NCBI GenBank assembly: GCA_002270565.1
Contig: NQMI01000033.1
Coordinates: 62,001 to 126,000 of the forward strand
DNA from: Stenocarpella maydis
Taxonomy: Eukaryota; Ascomycota; Sordariomycetes; Diaporthales; Diaporthaceae
DNA length: 64,000 nucleotides
Direction of reading: 5' to 3'
A program made the translations under genes and the position numbers. The notes under the pieces were generated by a model. The model was not told where the DNA came from. It was given only the letters and a program-made list of their open reading frames with translations, and ran no database searches. Below are positions 49,601-61,838 of this stretch, one piece after another (the first letter of the stretch is position 1; each line of letters begins with the position of its first letter).

Positions 49601-52191
49601 ACGGGCTGAGAATTAAGATTTCGTTTTCCAACTTTCTCTGACCATTGTCACTCTTGGTGCCTGAATGTCATGTCCATCCTCACTCATCAATTGTCCAGTG
49701 CGAGCTGATCACTGTTGGCTGAGGATTGGCCGCGGGACTAGTTGTGTGGCCGATAGGATTCGGTGGTTTGCATTTTAACTCGGATAATTATATCCCATCC
49801 CTCATAGATCTTTACGATAGCTCTGATGCGCCACTGCAGGCGAGATCGAGGCTAGACGACCGTGCATATCATCACATGCGGGATTTCGGGTCTGCCGACC
49901 TCCGGGACTTTGATATCATGGCCCGTTCTACGAAAGTATTACTAAGTACCTGGTAGCCAAAGGTCTAGGCAGACCCGGCGGCCACGAAGATACCACAATT
50001 CTCCGTAGCGTAGCAGTGCTCGGAGTCTGGGCGGCCGCCACGCCGCCGGATCTGCATCCTGAAGCCGGTAAGCTGGGGGTGTGTGTTTTGGGGGGGGGGG
50101 GTTGGGTCACAGTCGCTTCCTGGAGCGAGCATATGTTTCAATGCGCGGCTGACGCCACAAAGGCCGCTGTTCTTGGACTTGTAGGAGGGTGCAATGTCCA
50201 GTCTGTTCGCCTAACTTATGCTGACGCATGAACGCTGCTGGGCTGCAGGAAATTACGCAGCCTGATACCTAAAAGAACACGCCGTGGTGACGAACCTGTC
50301 ATACGTCCGGCAGTCCCACTTCTAAAGACTCATCTCAAAGCAACTTCATCGCTCGAAAAAATAGTTCCTCCAATGAATTTACTCTCAGGCTTAAGTAGCA
50401 ACCAAATTCAGAAAGGCATGGTTAGGGCATGAGATCGTGCGCCGGCGAATAGCTGATAAGTGTCACCCGAGTACCACTCGAGGCCCAACCCAATACCTTT
50501 CTTTGTCCTCAAAAGTAACTGGAGGCGTGGGCTTAGGAGTAACTTTGGAGTGTAGTTAAAAAGTGCCAAGAGAACAAGTGAGCCGCTATATTTCTTTGAG
50601 GAGACGTTCTGACTAGTTAAATCTTTACCAAGGCATGTGCTTGTCGACAGGTTGTGAAATGATGATCGCCTAAGACATCACTAAGTTACGAAGCTATGGC
50701 AAGGTTGAAGGATGATTAGAGTTTGATTGATGAGCGGATACAGCGGCCAGGCGGAAATGCAGAGCAAGGTGCCCCGTTTGCCAAGTTGAACACCCCAATA
50801 TTGTGCAGTTATATATGCAAGGCACCTACCTAGGCTCTGAAATTGTAATATTGGTAGTACGGCTGCTCGTGTTAGTCCCAAGATTTAGACCTTGTTGCAA
50901 GCGTGCCGCCACGAAATACCCCCAGTTCTCAGCAAACATGGGATCATCTCAATGCGCACGACGTAATATATTCCTTCCAGGTTGACATGTGCAGCATCGG
51001 ATGCTGAAGCCCACTTCGGAAATCATAGTTTCTCCAAAATCCGCAGCCATGTGCACGTGTGGTTTCAGGGGCAAAATGTAACCACGAGCTCGGATCATAG
51101 CCCATTGGTTGGACGAGCTTGGGCCTGCTACTTTTGACATGAATCCTCAACGTGCTCGGAGCCCGGATAAGGTTCGGGTGATATTGAGGCGTATGCAATA
51201 ACACAGTAGACGCACATGCATTAGGGCTGAGAAGAGCACGACCATCGAAGATGAAGTTCTGAGCGAAAGTTAGTTGGCGTTTCTTACTTTGAGTGTCAGA
51301 AGTCCATAGCTCGTGGGATGTTATTGACGCATACACGGCCCCAACGTTACAGGCACGAGTAGCCTGTGGTAGCCGTACGCATATCTGTACCTATTTTCTT
51401 TGATAACCAGTGTCACATTGACTGGGCTTTACGTCTGGACCGATGGGCATATTGGCGAACGCCTGTGCAGGCTACATTCCTGACGCGGCCCCGGGGACTA
51501 CCACGAGATCGACCAGCTGTACGAAGTAAGGCTAGGTGCTATCCCTGCCCAAAAAAGCTTGGTCAAATATGGCCCCTGGCAAGACGGGAAAAGCCACGAG
51601 GAGAGCCGGAAATTAATGCGACGGTTGGCTGAGCTAAGTTGGCGACGGGACAAACGACCGGTCCCGTGCGTACATCTGAGGCCCGTCTAGATCGAGAGTT
51701 TCACCGGTCTCTCGGGTCGTGCACTGCGTCGAAGTTTCTTCCCTCCAAGCTCCCAAGAGCGTTCCACAACAGTATCAGGAAGCTCGCTAACCCGAGTTAA
51801 TCGAAATTTACATCACATAATAGCCAAATCAGCCAGAGGGCATTCAGCTCCGGCATGTGGGGTGCAACCATCAAGTGCGAAAAGCACATGCATGTTGCTA
51901 GATTTCCCGTCTTTCAGCCCAGCGTCATCCTCCAATCTTGGCTGGACTCGAACAAAGCACGGGAGCAAGACGACATATTTAGGACGGCCCGTATCCAGTC
52001 GGGACTAGCCTAATAACACCACGGTGATCTGTAATATTATAGTTCTTATTCACGCTTCCCGTGACGGATTCGCACTTTGGGCCCTGTAAAGCCAAGACTT
52101 TAAACCACTCGTGGTCAGCAATATCGCCGGTGAATACACCAGTAACAGCCTGAAGAGTGCATCAATGAACATTTGACCCCAGCTCAACAAA
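46658..52191. other. Gene-poor region, 5.5 kb
   Basis: No gene is supported. It holds two TACCTAGGTA palindromes (48331-48340, 48921-48930), a run of 19 G (47872-47890) and of 12 G (50090-50101). At 49922-50071 a short coding-like frame (YESITKYLVAKGLGRP, then ending VWAAATPPDLHPEAG before a GTAAGC) may be an isolated exon of a lost gene; its family is not recognised. Confidence 0.4.
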
Positions 52192-53556
52192 ATGCCACAG
52201 ACAGATCAGCAGAGACAGGACAGCATGGTCGTTTTGACCATCGTTCTCACAACATTATCCGGTAAGACATCACTACTGGCTTTGAAGTTACAATTCCCGA
52301 CGGTGCTAATACCCTGCCTCCCAGCATTCGTTGTTGCAGTTCGATCATTAATACGGTTCGCCATCGTACGGAAGCCTGGATTCGACGACTACACTATTAT
52401 CGTGGCGCTGTTCTTCACAATAGGCTACCTGATCGAGATACTGGTTCTGAGGGCAGACCATGTTGGGTTCCCTGCCTCAACATTGACCACGGACAACATG
52501 CTGGGAATGCTGCAGACGACGCTGGCAATAGAAGTCACCTACTATCTCATCGTGGGATTCATTAAGACCTCCATTCTCTGCACATATCTCAGATTCGGTG
52601 CGCTGGAACAGATTCCAAATCAAGACTGCACGTGGCTAGTAACTGACTGCCGCAGCGGTATCTGACATCTTTCGCTATCTGTGCTACGGCACCATCGTCT
52701 TCCAGCTTGTTTTCACAGCCATCTGTCTCTGCGTGACGTTGGGTCAATGCCAGCCACTCAGCAAGCTGTGGGACCTCACAAGAACGGCTCCAGGCTCTTG
52801 CATTAATACAACGGCATTCTTCTACTGTAGGTATTTCTGTCGATCGCTGCTTCCCGGCACACACGTTTCAAAAGGTATTGACCTCAGATAGCGACCTCAG
52901 GCGTGAACATCGTGGCGGACTTTTGGATCATTGCACTGCCCATCAAGACTCTGAACGGGTCCAAGCGACCTCTGAAGGAGAAAGTTGCTCTCGCCCTCAT
53001 TTTTGGTGCCGGTCTTTTCGCTGCGTTTATGTCTGTCGTGCGTCTGCAGAGCATCTACACGTATACCCTGGCGACCGACCCCTTCCGTGACGCAATAGCG
53101 GTAAGCCCCATCAGCCTTCATCTATTTTACGTCTAGTCCGTAGTGGCACGGCTTACTGATTCATTCTAAAAGGTGAATGTTTTCTCGCAGATAGAGATCA
53201 ACGTCGCGATCCTTTGCGCTAGCGTGCCAGCGCTGAAGCCGCTCTTCACACCACACCGACTGCAAGAGTTCAGGAATGGGAGAAAATATCAACATCGTCC
53301 ACAGGACAAGCTGGACCCCGAGAGTCAGAGGGTCGCCATTATCAGGAAGAGGCCAAACCCGGAACTTTACCCCGACACATTTGACCTCACAAAGCTATCT
53401 GCGCTCGACAGAAGCTCGACAGCATCGCTCGGCAGCACCGTCAAAAACGAAGTTGTGTTTAACAGGGCATGGCAACCCCCGAGCTCACATACCGATGGCA
53501 CCGAGGATGAGGCAATTTTTAATATGCCAGGCCAAAAGGCCTTCCATCCGGTTTGA
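52192..53556 (+). CDS. Rhodopsin-like seven-helix integral membrane protein (PTH11-like), second copy
   Basis: Five exons: 52192-52261, 52325-52597, 52656-52826, 52892-53100 and 53173-53556, about 368 aa, all phases consistent. Marks of the fungal rhodopsin domain family: VRKPGFDDYTIIVAL after the first helix, YYLIVGFIKTSILCTYLRF, CQPLSKLWDL in the extracellular loop, NIVADFWIIALPIKTL, and IEINVAILCASVPALKPLF at the last helix. A hydrophilic Ser/Lys-rich cytosolic tail follows. Weakest point: the third exon's donor (GTGCGC) is not consensus. The role is probably surface sensing; the ligand is unknown. A FAD monooxygenase lies 1.1 kb downstream on the opposite strand, echoing the locus at 33.8-35.8 kb. 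Confidence 0.82.
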
Positions 53557-54659
53557 TACGTGATTGCCAAGGAGAGACTCGAGGGAAATGTAGGAGGACT
53601 GCACAGTGTAAGATATAACATGAGAGCTGAAGGCGTTTGTGAGAAGGATTTCGCAGCGAAAAAGTTCACATGAAGCATCCGGAGAAGGCAATTCCAGGCC
53701 TCGGTTCACAGCACGAGACCTTTTTTTTAAGCTCCCAGGCGGGCCTATCGTGTTAAGGCGTCAGCAGAGATACCAGACATTCGCTTCATTTCATTCACTA
53801 AATCAGAGAGTAAAAACTCACGGAGTGTGCTATATATGCTAACTGGCACGCGCATACCTTTGAGTACCTGAAATCAACCTTCTGAGTGGTGCCCTACAGG
53901 CTTCAGTCGTAGATTGATGGGCGTCTACTTCCACACAATGAATAGATTCTCCTGGCCTGTAGCCCAGTGCTTACCATCGCCCTACAGCCCCATCTCCAAT
54001 TTGTAAAACATGTGGGCAACCGTCAGGTGTAGCTTCATAACAGCGAGTTTAAAAAGGTCTGATCAGTCACAACGAAGTCAACATAAAGACAAGACGCCAA
54101 GTGTAGCCCACAGCAGAAAAGTAAAGCCTCCTCGCCATCTTCAGTAGCTTCGAAGATACTCTGTTGGAGTTGAACCCCAACTGACCACAATGGCCCGTAT
54201 CATATGGAGGTGAAGTCCATATACTTTTCATTGTGAGAAGCTTTAAATGGCTGATGATCAAGGATAGCGATAGCTAAGGTGATGCTGGACACGCAGTCTT
54301 ATTCGCGGTATGACACAAGGCCGAGTAAAGACGTAAAGCGTGGTCACGCAACAGCAATAAAAAATAGATACACGTCGGTAGGATCCGTCAAGTTCTGTTT
54401 ATTTGAAAAAGTTCATCATACTGCCTAGGTGTGCTTACAGGATAATCTCTTTGGCAGGTAAAAGTAATTAGGGACAGGCAAGTAGAAATTATAAGGCCAG
54501 TCAGGAATCACGAGCTGTGGTACAACTAGTGGTGCATGCGGGTATGTTTTGTGATATACAGTTTGCATATGGGATTTCTTACCATAGGTATGGAACGAAC
54601 CATGTCCATTTGCCCTTTGCGAGCAGAATATCCAAGTCATGACATCCTTTCATTCTCCC
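53557..54659. other. Spacer between convergent genes
   Basis: No gene seen. The two flanking genes converge here, so both 3' ends lie in it. Confidence 0.4.
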
Positions 54660-56340
54660 CTAGTCCCGCAATTCAGGGGCATCATTCAAATCTCCTGGCT
54701 TTGAAAAGCCAAGCCAACTTTTGACAGTTGATAACAATGGCGCAAAGAGGAGGAGTTTCGAAATGATCGCGAAAACAATCCGAGTGCCAAGTTTGCTGGA
54801 ATCAAAAGGCTTTGTTATCAAGTTAGTACATAAAGCTCGAAGTTCACTTAGCGATGAAAACATACAATTATTTGATCCCCACCACTCTTCTTCACCCATT
54901 CAAAGGTGCGCGGGATCATTTCATCCTCGAAAGCTTTGCATGCTGCTTGGAATTCTTTATCGCCCAAATTGCCAGATCTTGCCCTTTCAGCAAGGCCTTT
55001 AAGCAGCGGTAAGGCCATAGCGGCGTCACGCATAGACTGATTAGCCCCTTGTCCCCTAGATATCGATATTGTGAGCAGGCCAGCACTGGCGATTTAACGG
55101 CACAAATTCTTACCTGTACGGAAACATTGCATGCATCGCATCCCCCATAAGCCACACGTGCGAATTGCCTTTCTCTGGCGTGCCCGTCGACCTGACCTTT
55201 TGTCTCCAGTCCAGCGATGGGCGCGAGCTCGTTCGAGCCGGGTACACGAAGAAGTCGGAGTCACGGACGGTCTCGAGAGCTTTGTGACTACAGTCCAATT
55301 AGCAAAAACTCCGATTCCCTCGGCTTTGTCCAATTTATAGTTCCAGCTCTAGAGATCTCCAATCACTCACAATTGAGGCGCCCATCCGGCGAGGACTTTG
55401 GAAACTAGGTCCCATTTCTCCGCGGAGCCGAGATCCCTCAGATTTGGTGGAGCATTTTCGATGGGAAACGTACTCCCGGCGGCGCAGGCAGAAAACTCAT
55501 CATATGAAGACTTGTCCCCTACGTCGGGCACATATGCTGGTAATGTTCAATAAAGTAGTTCCGTCAAAGACACAAGGTCAGCTCACCGGAGAAATAGAAG
55601 TTCTTATTATCTGCGAAGGCCAATACAGGGCCCGAAGTAAACTCTCGGCCCAAGGTGAGCAGCTTCTCGGTAGGCAGATCTTGTTTGATGAGAAACTGAG
55701 CATGGGTCTTGATCTCTCTGAGATTATTCAACCCCAGCTGTTGATTTACCTGTACACTAATGTGAGCACCAAGTCCCCATAGCAGATAGTTCCGAAACGA
55801 GAAGAATTTTACTTTCGATCTACTTCCATCCGCCCCTATCAGAAGATCACATTCGTCACTAGAACCATCATCAAAGAAGACCCGCACCCGCTCTCGTCCC
55901 TCAGCGCGAAACATCTCATACTTGGTGAAATGCTTGTTGTAGTGTACGACCCTCGCGTCAGCCAATGGCGCAGCTAAGGTCTCCCGCAAGATCTCACGCT
56001 TTATAGGAGCAGACTTGGTGTAGTCTGGAAAAGCCTTGAGATCCAGCAGCAGGCTGAAGTCCTTGTGCCGCACCTTGGCGGCCTGTCCTTCCCTCCCGCC
56101 TGCGCGGCCGAACTTTGCAACCAGGGATGATATTATGGCCTCGGACGCACAAGCGCGCAGACCGATGAGCGCCGACTCACCCAGGTGGATCTGGTATCCC
56201 CCGCTGGTGGTGTAGTCCTCGAAGCGCTCGTACACGGTGACGGGGATGGAGGCGTGGAGGAGTCCGTTGGCGAGGAGGCTCCCAGAGAGGCCGGCCCCAA
56301 TGATGATGACATTGAAAGGAGTGCCTTGTGATTGGGCCAT
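54660..56340 (-). CDS. FAD-dependent monooxygenase, six exons
   Basis: Minus-strand exons: 56340-55813, 55749-55587, 55536-55371, 55287-55114, 55055-54866 and 54809-54660, about 456 aa. The first intron (55812-55750) is 63 bp and free of stops, so an ORF search would miss it; its removal gives the family sequence GSRSKVNQQLGLNN. Marks: GAGLSG (residues 15-20), DLLIGADGSRSK (165-176), GDAMHAMFP and RGQGANQS for FAD binding. The last exon (KLGTRIVFAII...DAPELRD) has a hydrophobic stretch. This is a class A flavoprotein hydroxylase of the salicylate-hydroxylase-like group. The last acceptor is AAAG rather than a pyrimidine-AG, chosen because it gives a family-like C-terminus. Confidence 0.85.
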
Positions 56341-57200
56341 TGCGAAGGAGTCTCCGTGATATCAATGGAACTCTCATGTGCTTCCGTCTAAACTTTCAAC
56401 GTGCCTAGCTTCCAAGGTTCAGATGGTTTCGACAGCGCTTAACTAGCTTCTTTCAAGGCATCAAATAATCACAAAATCCAGACAGCGGAAAGTAGATGCA
56501 ATGAAAATCAAAAAGCTACAGCAGCAGAGCGGTGGGCGAAGTATTGGCAATTATCAATGCTTTGTACGTTTCCACACGCAGCTAACACATACGACTGTGT
56601 GGAGGGACCCCCAAACCTCCTTTTTATCATTAAAAAAAGGAAAGTGAATTCAATTTGAACGTGCTCGGCGGTATCGCTAATACGAAACCAACTGACACAT
56701 ATCACGTATTCAGATGCAACTACCGAGAGGCTTGTGACCCCACATCCCGGCGGGCATTCTTCGGCAACCTCTCCCACATTCCGCGCAGCTTACAAGGGTG
56801 GAATACTTCCATATAATTGGTTGAAGCCCTACGGTTGGAGACAACAATAACAACTTCCAACTCTAAGCACCGCGCAGAAGACGTCTCGGGGCCGTGATAC
56901 AGCCCGTGAGAGCGAACCACAGGTCCACGCTTTATCGCACCTACTATTTACTAAGCGTACCGAGTTGAGCGGGCCTATTATAAGGCTTGCGTGATGCGCA
57001 AGACTTATGGGATTTGTGTAGGAAAGCCACATAACCGTAAAACTGCCTAGGCGGCTAAAAGAAGCTGTGGGGTACCCCGCAACACTCGCCAGCCGCATTC
57101 TGCCTGCACGGAACAGACTCGTATCTCCGCAGCCCCGACCACCACCCACGACAACAGGCTGACGAGCGCTCATTGACAGAATACCGCCTTATGCCTAACC
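56341..57200. other. Upstream region of the FAD monooxygenase
   Basis: Promoter of the preceding gene; no further gene is seen. Confidence 0.35.
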
Positions 57201-58118
57201 TAACTCTTCATCTGCCTAATTCAAGCTTGATTGCCTTAAAGAGATACTGGCTTATAGCCTCAAGTAAGAATTATAAGGTCGAGGAGGGTCATATGATTTT
57301 ATAAGCCTTATAATTAAACTAATTAAGCCTTTAAAACAACCTATATATTATGCTATAATTGATTACTATATAGTTCTATTAATGCTTATTGATAGAATAA
57401 ATCTTATAATAATTTAATATAATTTTATTAATAATATTTATTAATAACTTTAATTATTTTTATAAATTTCTTTATTAACTTTAGAGTTATAAAAGAAATT
57501 CATATATTTATATATTTCCATACATATTTAATATATTCACATATTTACATATTTTAATATGTCATTTATTTATTTACTTATTTATTCAGTTACTTATTTA
57601 CTTATTTAATATTTTTCATTATTTACTTATTTATTTAGATTTATTAATATTTAAGATATAATATCTATTGAAAGTTAAATTAAAATAAAAAATTAAGTAT
57701 TATTTATTATAGCCTATAATTAAAAATATATATTTATAAAATCTTAAAGAATTAATTTTATTGAATAGCCTTTGACATATAGGAATAGTCTATATATATG
57801 TATGGTTCTGTTTAATGGGTCTGTAATTGCTTATTTTTCTAACGATTTAGAGAAATCAGTCGCATTTTATATAAATAAATCCAGTAGCTTCTTCCTCTAC
57901 TACGCCCCTAGCTTATTTAGGCATCCTAGCTTAATAGGATTACATGCTATCCAATAGGGTAATATACTAATATAAACTCTTTTTTGTTTTAATATTATAT
58001 ACCCCTAGAAACTATACTTTTAAGTAAGATAAATTGCTTATATAATAGCTCTTTTTAAAGCATCTTTGATAATTAAAGTTGAGTTAATTATTTTAGAAAT
58101 AAATAAGCTTAATATAAG
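57201..58118. repeat. AT-rich decayed DNA
   Basis: Over 900 bp of nearly pure A/T with simple ATTTATTTA-type runs and no coding frame. It looks like the AT-rich state reached by RIP on old repeats. The origin is not recognisable. Confidence 0.6.
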
Positions 58119-58693
58119 TCTGATGAATTGTGCTATAAAATAGCATTCAGTTCAGCGTGTGTGTGTTTCGGCAGGGTTGCAGTATGGTGCTCTAAGGCGA
58201 ATTGGGATGATTGACAATGGTCTGGATGACTTTGTATTGAATTAAGTTGGGCTTCTGTAAGCCCTCCTTATATACCCTCCGACGTCGTCTCACCCCTGGG
58301 CACGCTGCGGTAGGCTCTGGTGCAAATTTGCAAATGCCGAAAATTCGCCCTTCCAACACACCATCTTTGGTTCCAAGCAACCAGCCAACCATAGCCCTAG
58401 CAATNATTGCTAGGGCTATGGTTGGCTGGTTGCTTGGAACCAAAGATGGTGTGTTGGAAGGGCGAATTTTCCGGCATTTGCAAATTTGCACCAGAGCCTA
58501 CCGCAGCGTGCCCAGGGGTGAGACGACGTCGGAGGGTATATAAGGAGGGCTTACAGAAGCCCAACTTAATTCAATACAAAGTTGTCCAGACCATTGTCAA
58601 TCGTCCGAATTCGCCTCAGAGCACCATACTGCGACCCTGCCGAAACACACACACGCTGAACTGAATGCTATTCTATAGCACAAATTCATCAGA
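58119..58693. repeat. Large near-perfect palindrome with a central N
   Basis: The left arm (58119-58404) and right arm (58406-58693) are reverse complements with only scattered mismatches and small indels, and the single N at 58405 is the axis. Each arm carries a TATATAAG box (58267-58274 on the minus strand, 58537-58544 on the plus strand), pointing outward. Next to the axis the arms match exactly for more than 60 bases. It could be an inverted duplication of a promoter, a foldback element, or an assembly join of two reads in opposite orientation. Confidence 0.9.
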
Positions 58694-58929
58694 GAAGTAT
58701 ATAAGGTTATGGTTATCACTATAATAGATAGCTCTCATAGAATAGACTCTTTAGTTGTTAATCTAAGTATTCAGTCTTACCAACTGGATAGCCTTATAGC
58801 TTCTGATTATACCCTCTTTGTGAATAGTGTCTTTGTATACTGCAACTCAGTCACGTGCTGCCTCTGCGCCGCTCTGCTAATATAAACCCTACAGGTTACC
58901 TACTGAACCCCATAAAGGTTTGGTGTGAT

Positions 58930-60906
58930 CATAACAGAGGGTCAACTTCAAGTTCCCTATTGGTGCCGTGGGCGACAGGCAGCTTGAAGCCGCTCTCAAT
59001 GCAATCATAGAATCAAACCAGATTGTTTACATCATTCACTCAAGTGGTAAGAATACAAGGCAAAGCCGCTTTTGTGCTTTTATATTTCGCAGCTAAGGAT
59101 GGAATAAGGGTCCACTGGTTTGTCGAAGGCTATCTTTCAGAAGCAGACGGCTGCGCTCTCCAACTTTTCCAGCAACATGAACATGAAAGCCTTCATTACG
59201 CTGCCTTTATATCACAATCACGGAATCTGCAACCTGTACCGCGCTCTCTGGTCAAAGAAGCCCATTCACCTGTATAGTGCCGACTTGCCCTTGACGTGCA
59301 ATTACCTCATCAAGATATTGAAGGCCCACGACTTTGAAATATTCTACGGCGTTCCCTACGCACTTAAACTTCTCGCTGAGGCTGACGAAGGCCTGACCCT
59401 TCTCGCTCAGCTGAAGGTTGTCATGTACGGTGGATCGGCCTGTCCTGGCGACCTTGGAGACATATTAGTAGAGCATGGCGTCAACCTCGTGACCCACTAT
59501 GGGGCGTGAGTAAACCTATATGTCTTCCGGTGTGGAAAGATGCTAACACATTCAACTAGAACTGAAGTGGGCCAGCTTATGATGTCCTTCCGAGAGCCTA
59601 GAGACAGAACCTAGAATTATGCGAGAGAGCGCGATAAACTGAAACCATATCTCCGCTGGATTCCTCAGGGACCTGACCTATATGAGTGCTGCGTGCTCCC
59701 GGGTTGGCCGCAAAAGACAGCCACAAATGTGGACGACGGTTCTTACCGCACCAAGGACCTTTTCGAGCCTTATCCAACAACTGCCGGTGCGTGGAAGTAT
59801 ATCGTTCGGCAAGACGACACCATGGTCCTAGCTAATGGCGAGAAATCCAACCCCGTGGTCAAAAATCAGGTCTAGCAAGCTGGTCACCGAGGCCGTTCTT
59901 TTTGGAGCTCAACAGCCGTATCTTGGTGTCCTGGTAGTCCCATCACCAGCGGCGGCTCAGCACAAGTCAACAGCTGAAATTGGATAAGAAATTTGCAAAT
60001 GCTGCCGTGTTCGCCAACACGGTCAATCACCGTACCTTCAGCTGGGACTAATGATCTACTGCCCGCCCTCCGCGCCGCTGGCCTTGAGTTTGAGGAGGTT
60101 GAGCCAAAGTAGTGGGTCAGGCGGCTCAGGAAGTCTAACCCAGATCCTGTGGTGAATCCACCCATCAAGCTGGTTGACTTCTTCGCGAGAAAATACGATC
60201 CCGATGAGTTCTCGCCCTCGAAGGAATACGTTACCGACACGGCAAGCTCACTGTCCCAGGCTCTTGAGAATGAACCACTACTGGACAGCGACTGCGCCAA
60301 GAAATTTGTGGACCAGTTCCGCCGGACTTCCTGGAAGTCCTCGGATGCATCCAAAGGCGCTCGGCCAGGTTCGCCATCCAAGCGTGTCATCATCGTCACC
60401 GGACCATGTGTTAGCGGAAAGACGACCTTAGCCACCGCACTTGCAAAGGAGCCGCTGAGCGATCCGTTCATCGAGGGCGACTCATTGCACAGCAAAGATG
60501 CAGTCGACCGTATGCACGCTGGGCAACCCCTTTTTGACGAGCACAGGAAACCCTGGCTCGACCGTCTGGTGCGCCGAGCCCACAAGGAGCTCTTTGAGTT
60601 AGGTTATGACACGTTGGTGGTCAGCTACTCCCCCTGAATCGATCGTACAGGGACCAAATCCGACAGATCGGCGCGTGAGGCAAAGCCAAGGTGATCTTCC
60701 TGAACTTGCAGTGCGTTCCTGAGACGTTGATGGTAAGGCTTCAAGAAAGAAAGGGGCACTACATGAAGTCTGGAATGGTTCAGAGCCGGCTTGCAGTTCA
60801 GGAGGGTGTGGCGACAGATGAGATGGATGTCTTTCCTACTGACGCCGAGGCTCCATTTGAAGCTGTCTTGCAAGAAGCTACTTGGGCTCTGGAACAATTC
60901 CATTAG
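58930..60906 (+). pseudogene. NRPS-like adenylating enzyme relic fused in frame to a gluconokinase-like domain
   Basis: 58935-59960 reads as an AMP-binding (adenylation) domain. A3 is HSSG then STGLSKAIF, split by an intron near 59045-59107; YGATEVGQL follows, split by an intron with acceptor AACTAG near 59560; and DDTMVLANGEKSNPV follows. Stops interrupt it (TAG at 59612; further on a TAA). Then only the end of a thioester-reductase domain remains (60000-60190: LRAAGLEFEEVEPK, stop at 60110, then WVRRLRKSNPDPVVNPPIKLVDFF), so the thiolation and most of the reductase domain are deleted. In the same frame (60149-60637) the linker runs into a gluconokinase-like domain with P-loop GPCVSGKTT and FIEGDSLHS. 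A one-base loss in a C-run (about 60629) and TGA at 60676 break it; the rest runs to 60906. Confidence 0.75.
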
Positions 60907-61838
60907 GGCTCAGAAGTTGACATATTCAACGTTTTAATTCCTGCTCAGAAGTCAAGGAATCATGCTGGCAGCTGTTTTCTGTATCAAATGTTTCATGCCG
61001 GATCGATGCCCTTTGACTTGAAATGTTCGGATAACGTTCAATCCTGATGAAAGAATATTCCGCACCTTTTGATTTTGTGCGTGGCGATATTTCGATGACT
61101 TTTCAACGTTTAAACTGCAGACCACTATTCATACCTGCACAATATAAAACAGGCAGTGGCATAAAAGACTCTTTGTGTGTGAGTGTGATGAGTCAAGCGA
61201 TTCAGCCACTTGGCTAGACAAAGGAGTCTGTGGTGTAGTCTACAAGAAGCATCAAAAGCGCAGCAGACCAAATGACACAGGTGTTCAAGACTTTGTGATA
61301 TATCTGATCTCAGGAATTGCTGTTCTGAGCATAGAGAATTCATGCCTTCTCTGAGCTGCTCGAACAATACTTCAAAGGAACTACTTTTTAATGGAATACC
61401 ACTAGCGAAATCTTAGCTGGCCTACATCGTTTGAATGAGGCTATCAGCTGGAGTTTATTGGTTAATGTGATCATATATAATGTAGGAAATGAAATATCAT
61501 TGAAAGGTTCCTGGCATAAACGCGGTGCCCTGTTCAACAACAGTGATTAGAACAAACATAGAATCAGCTGCCTCGACCCATTAGGTGTGTCGAGGTATAA
61601 AGTTTAGGGATGCCCGGCTCTAGGTTCGTAATACTTTCTTGTATCAAACAATCATTTATAAGGAATCATTCGAATCCTAAGGATATCATCCATATTTACC
61701 GTTCCCCATCAAGACCTAACAGCAGAGTGTCTATCAAGCTGTCTGAACCCCCCAGCTCAATCATTCACTACTATCAATACTATCCAGTACACCGGACTCA
61801 TCGGCAACCAAAGAACTACAAGTTTTTATTATCCTGCA
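60907..61838. other. Spacer with the leader of the small Cys-rich gene
   Basis: No gene seen. The last 150 bases are CA/CT-rich like a fungal 5' leader. Confidence 0.35.

Noticed and set aside
61655..61680. ATTCGAATCC resembling a tRNA B box
   Set aside because: No A box or cloverleaf could be drawn upstream.
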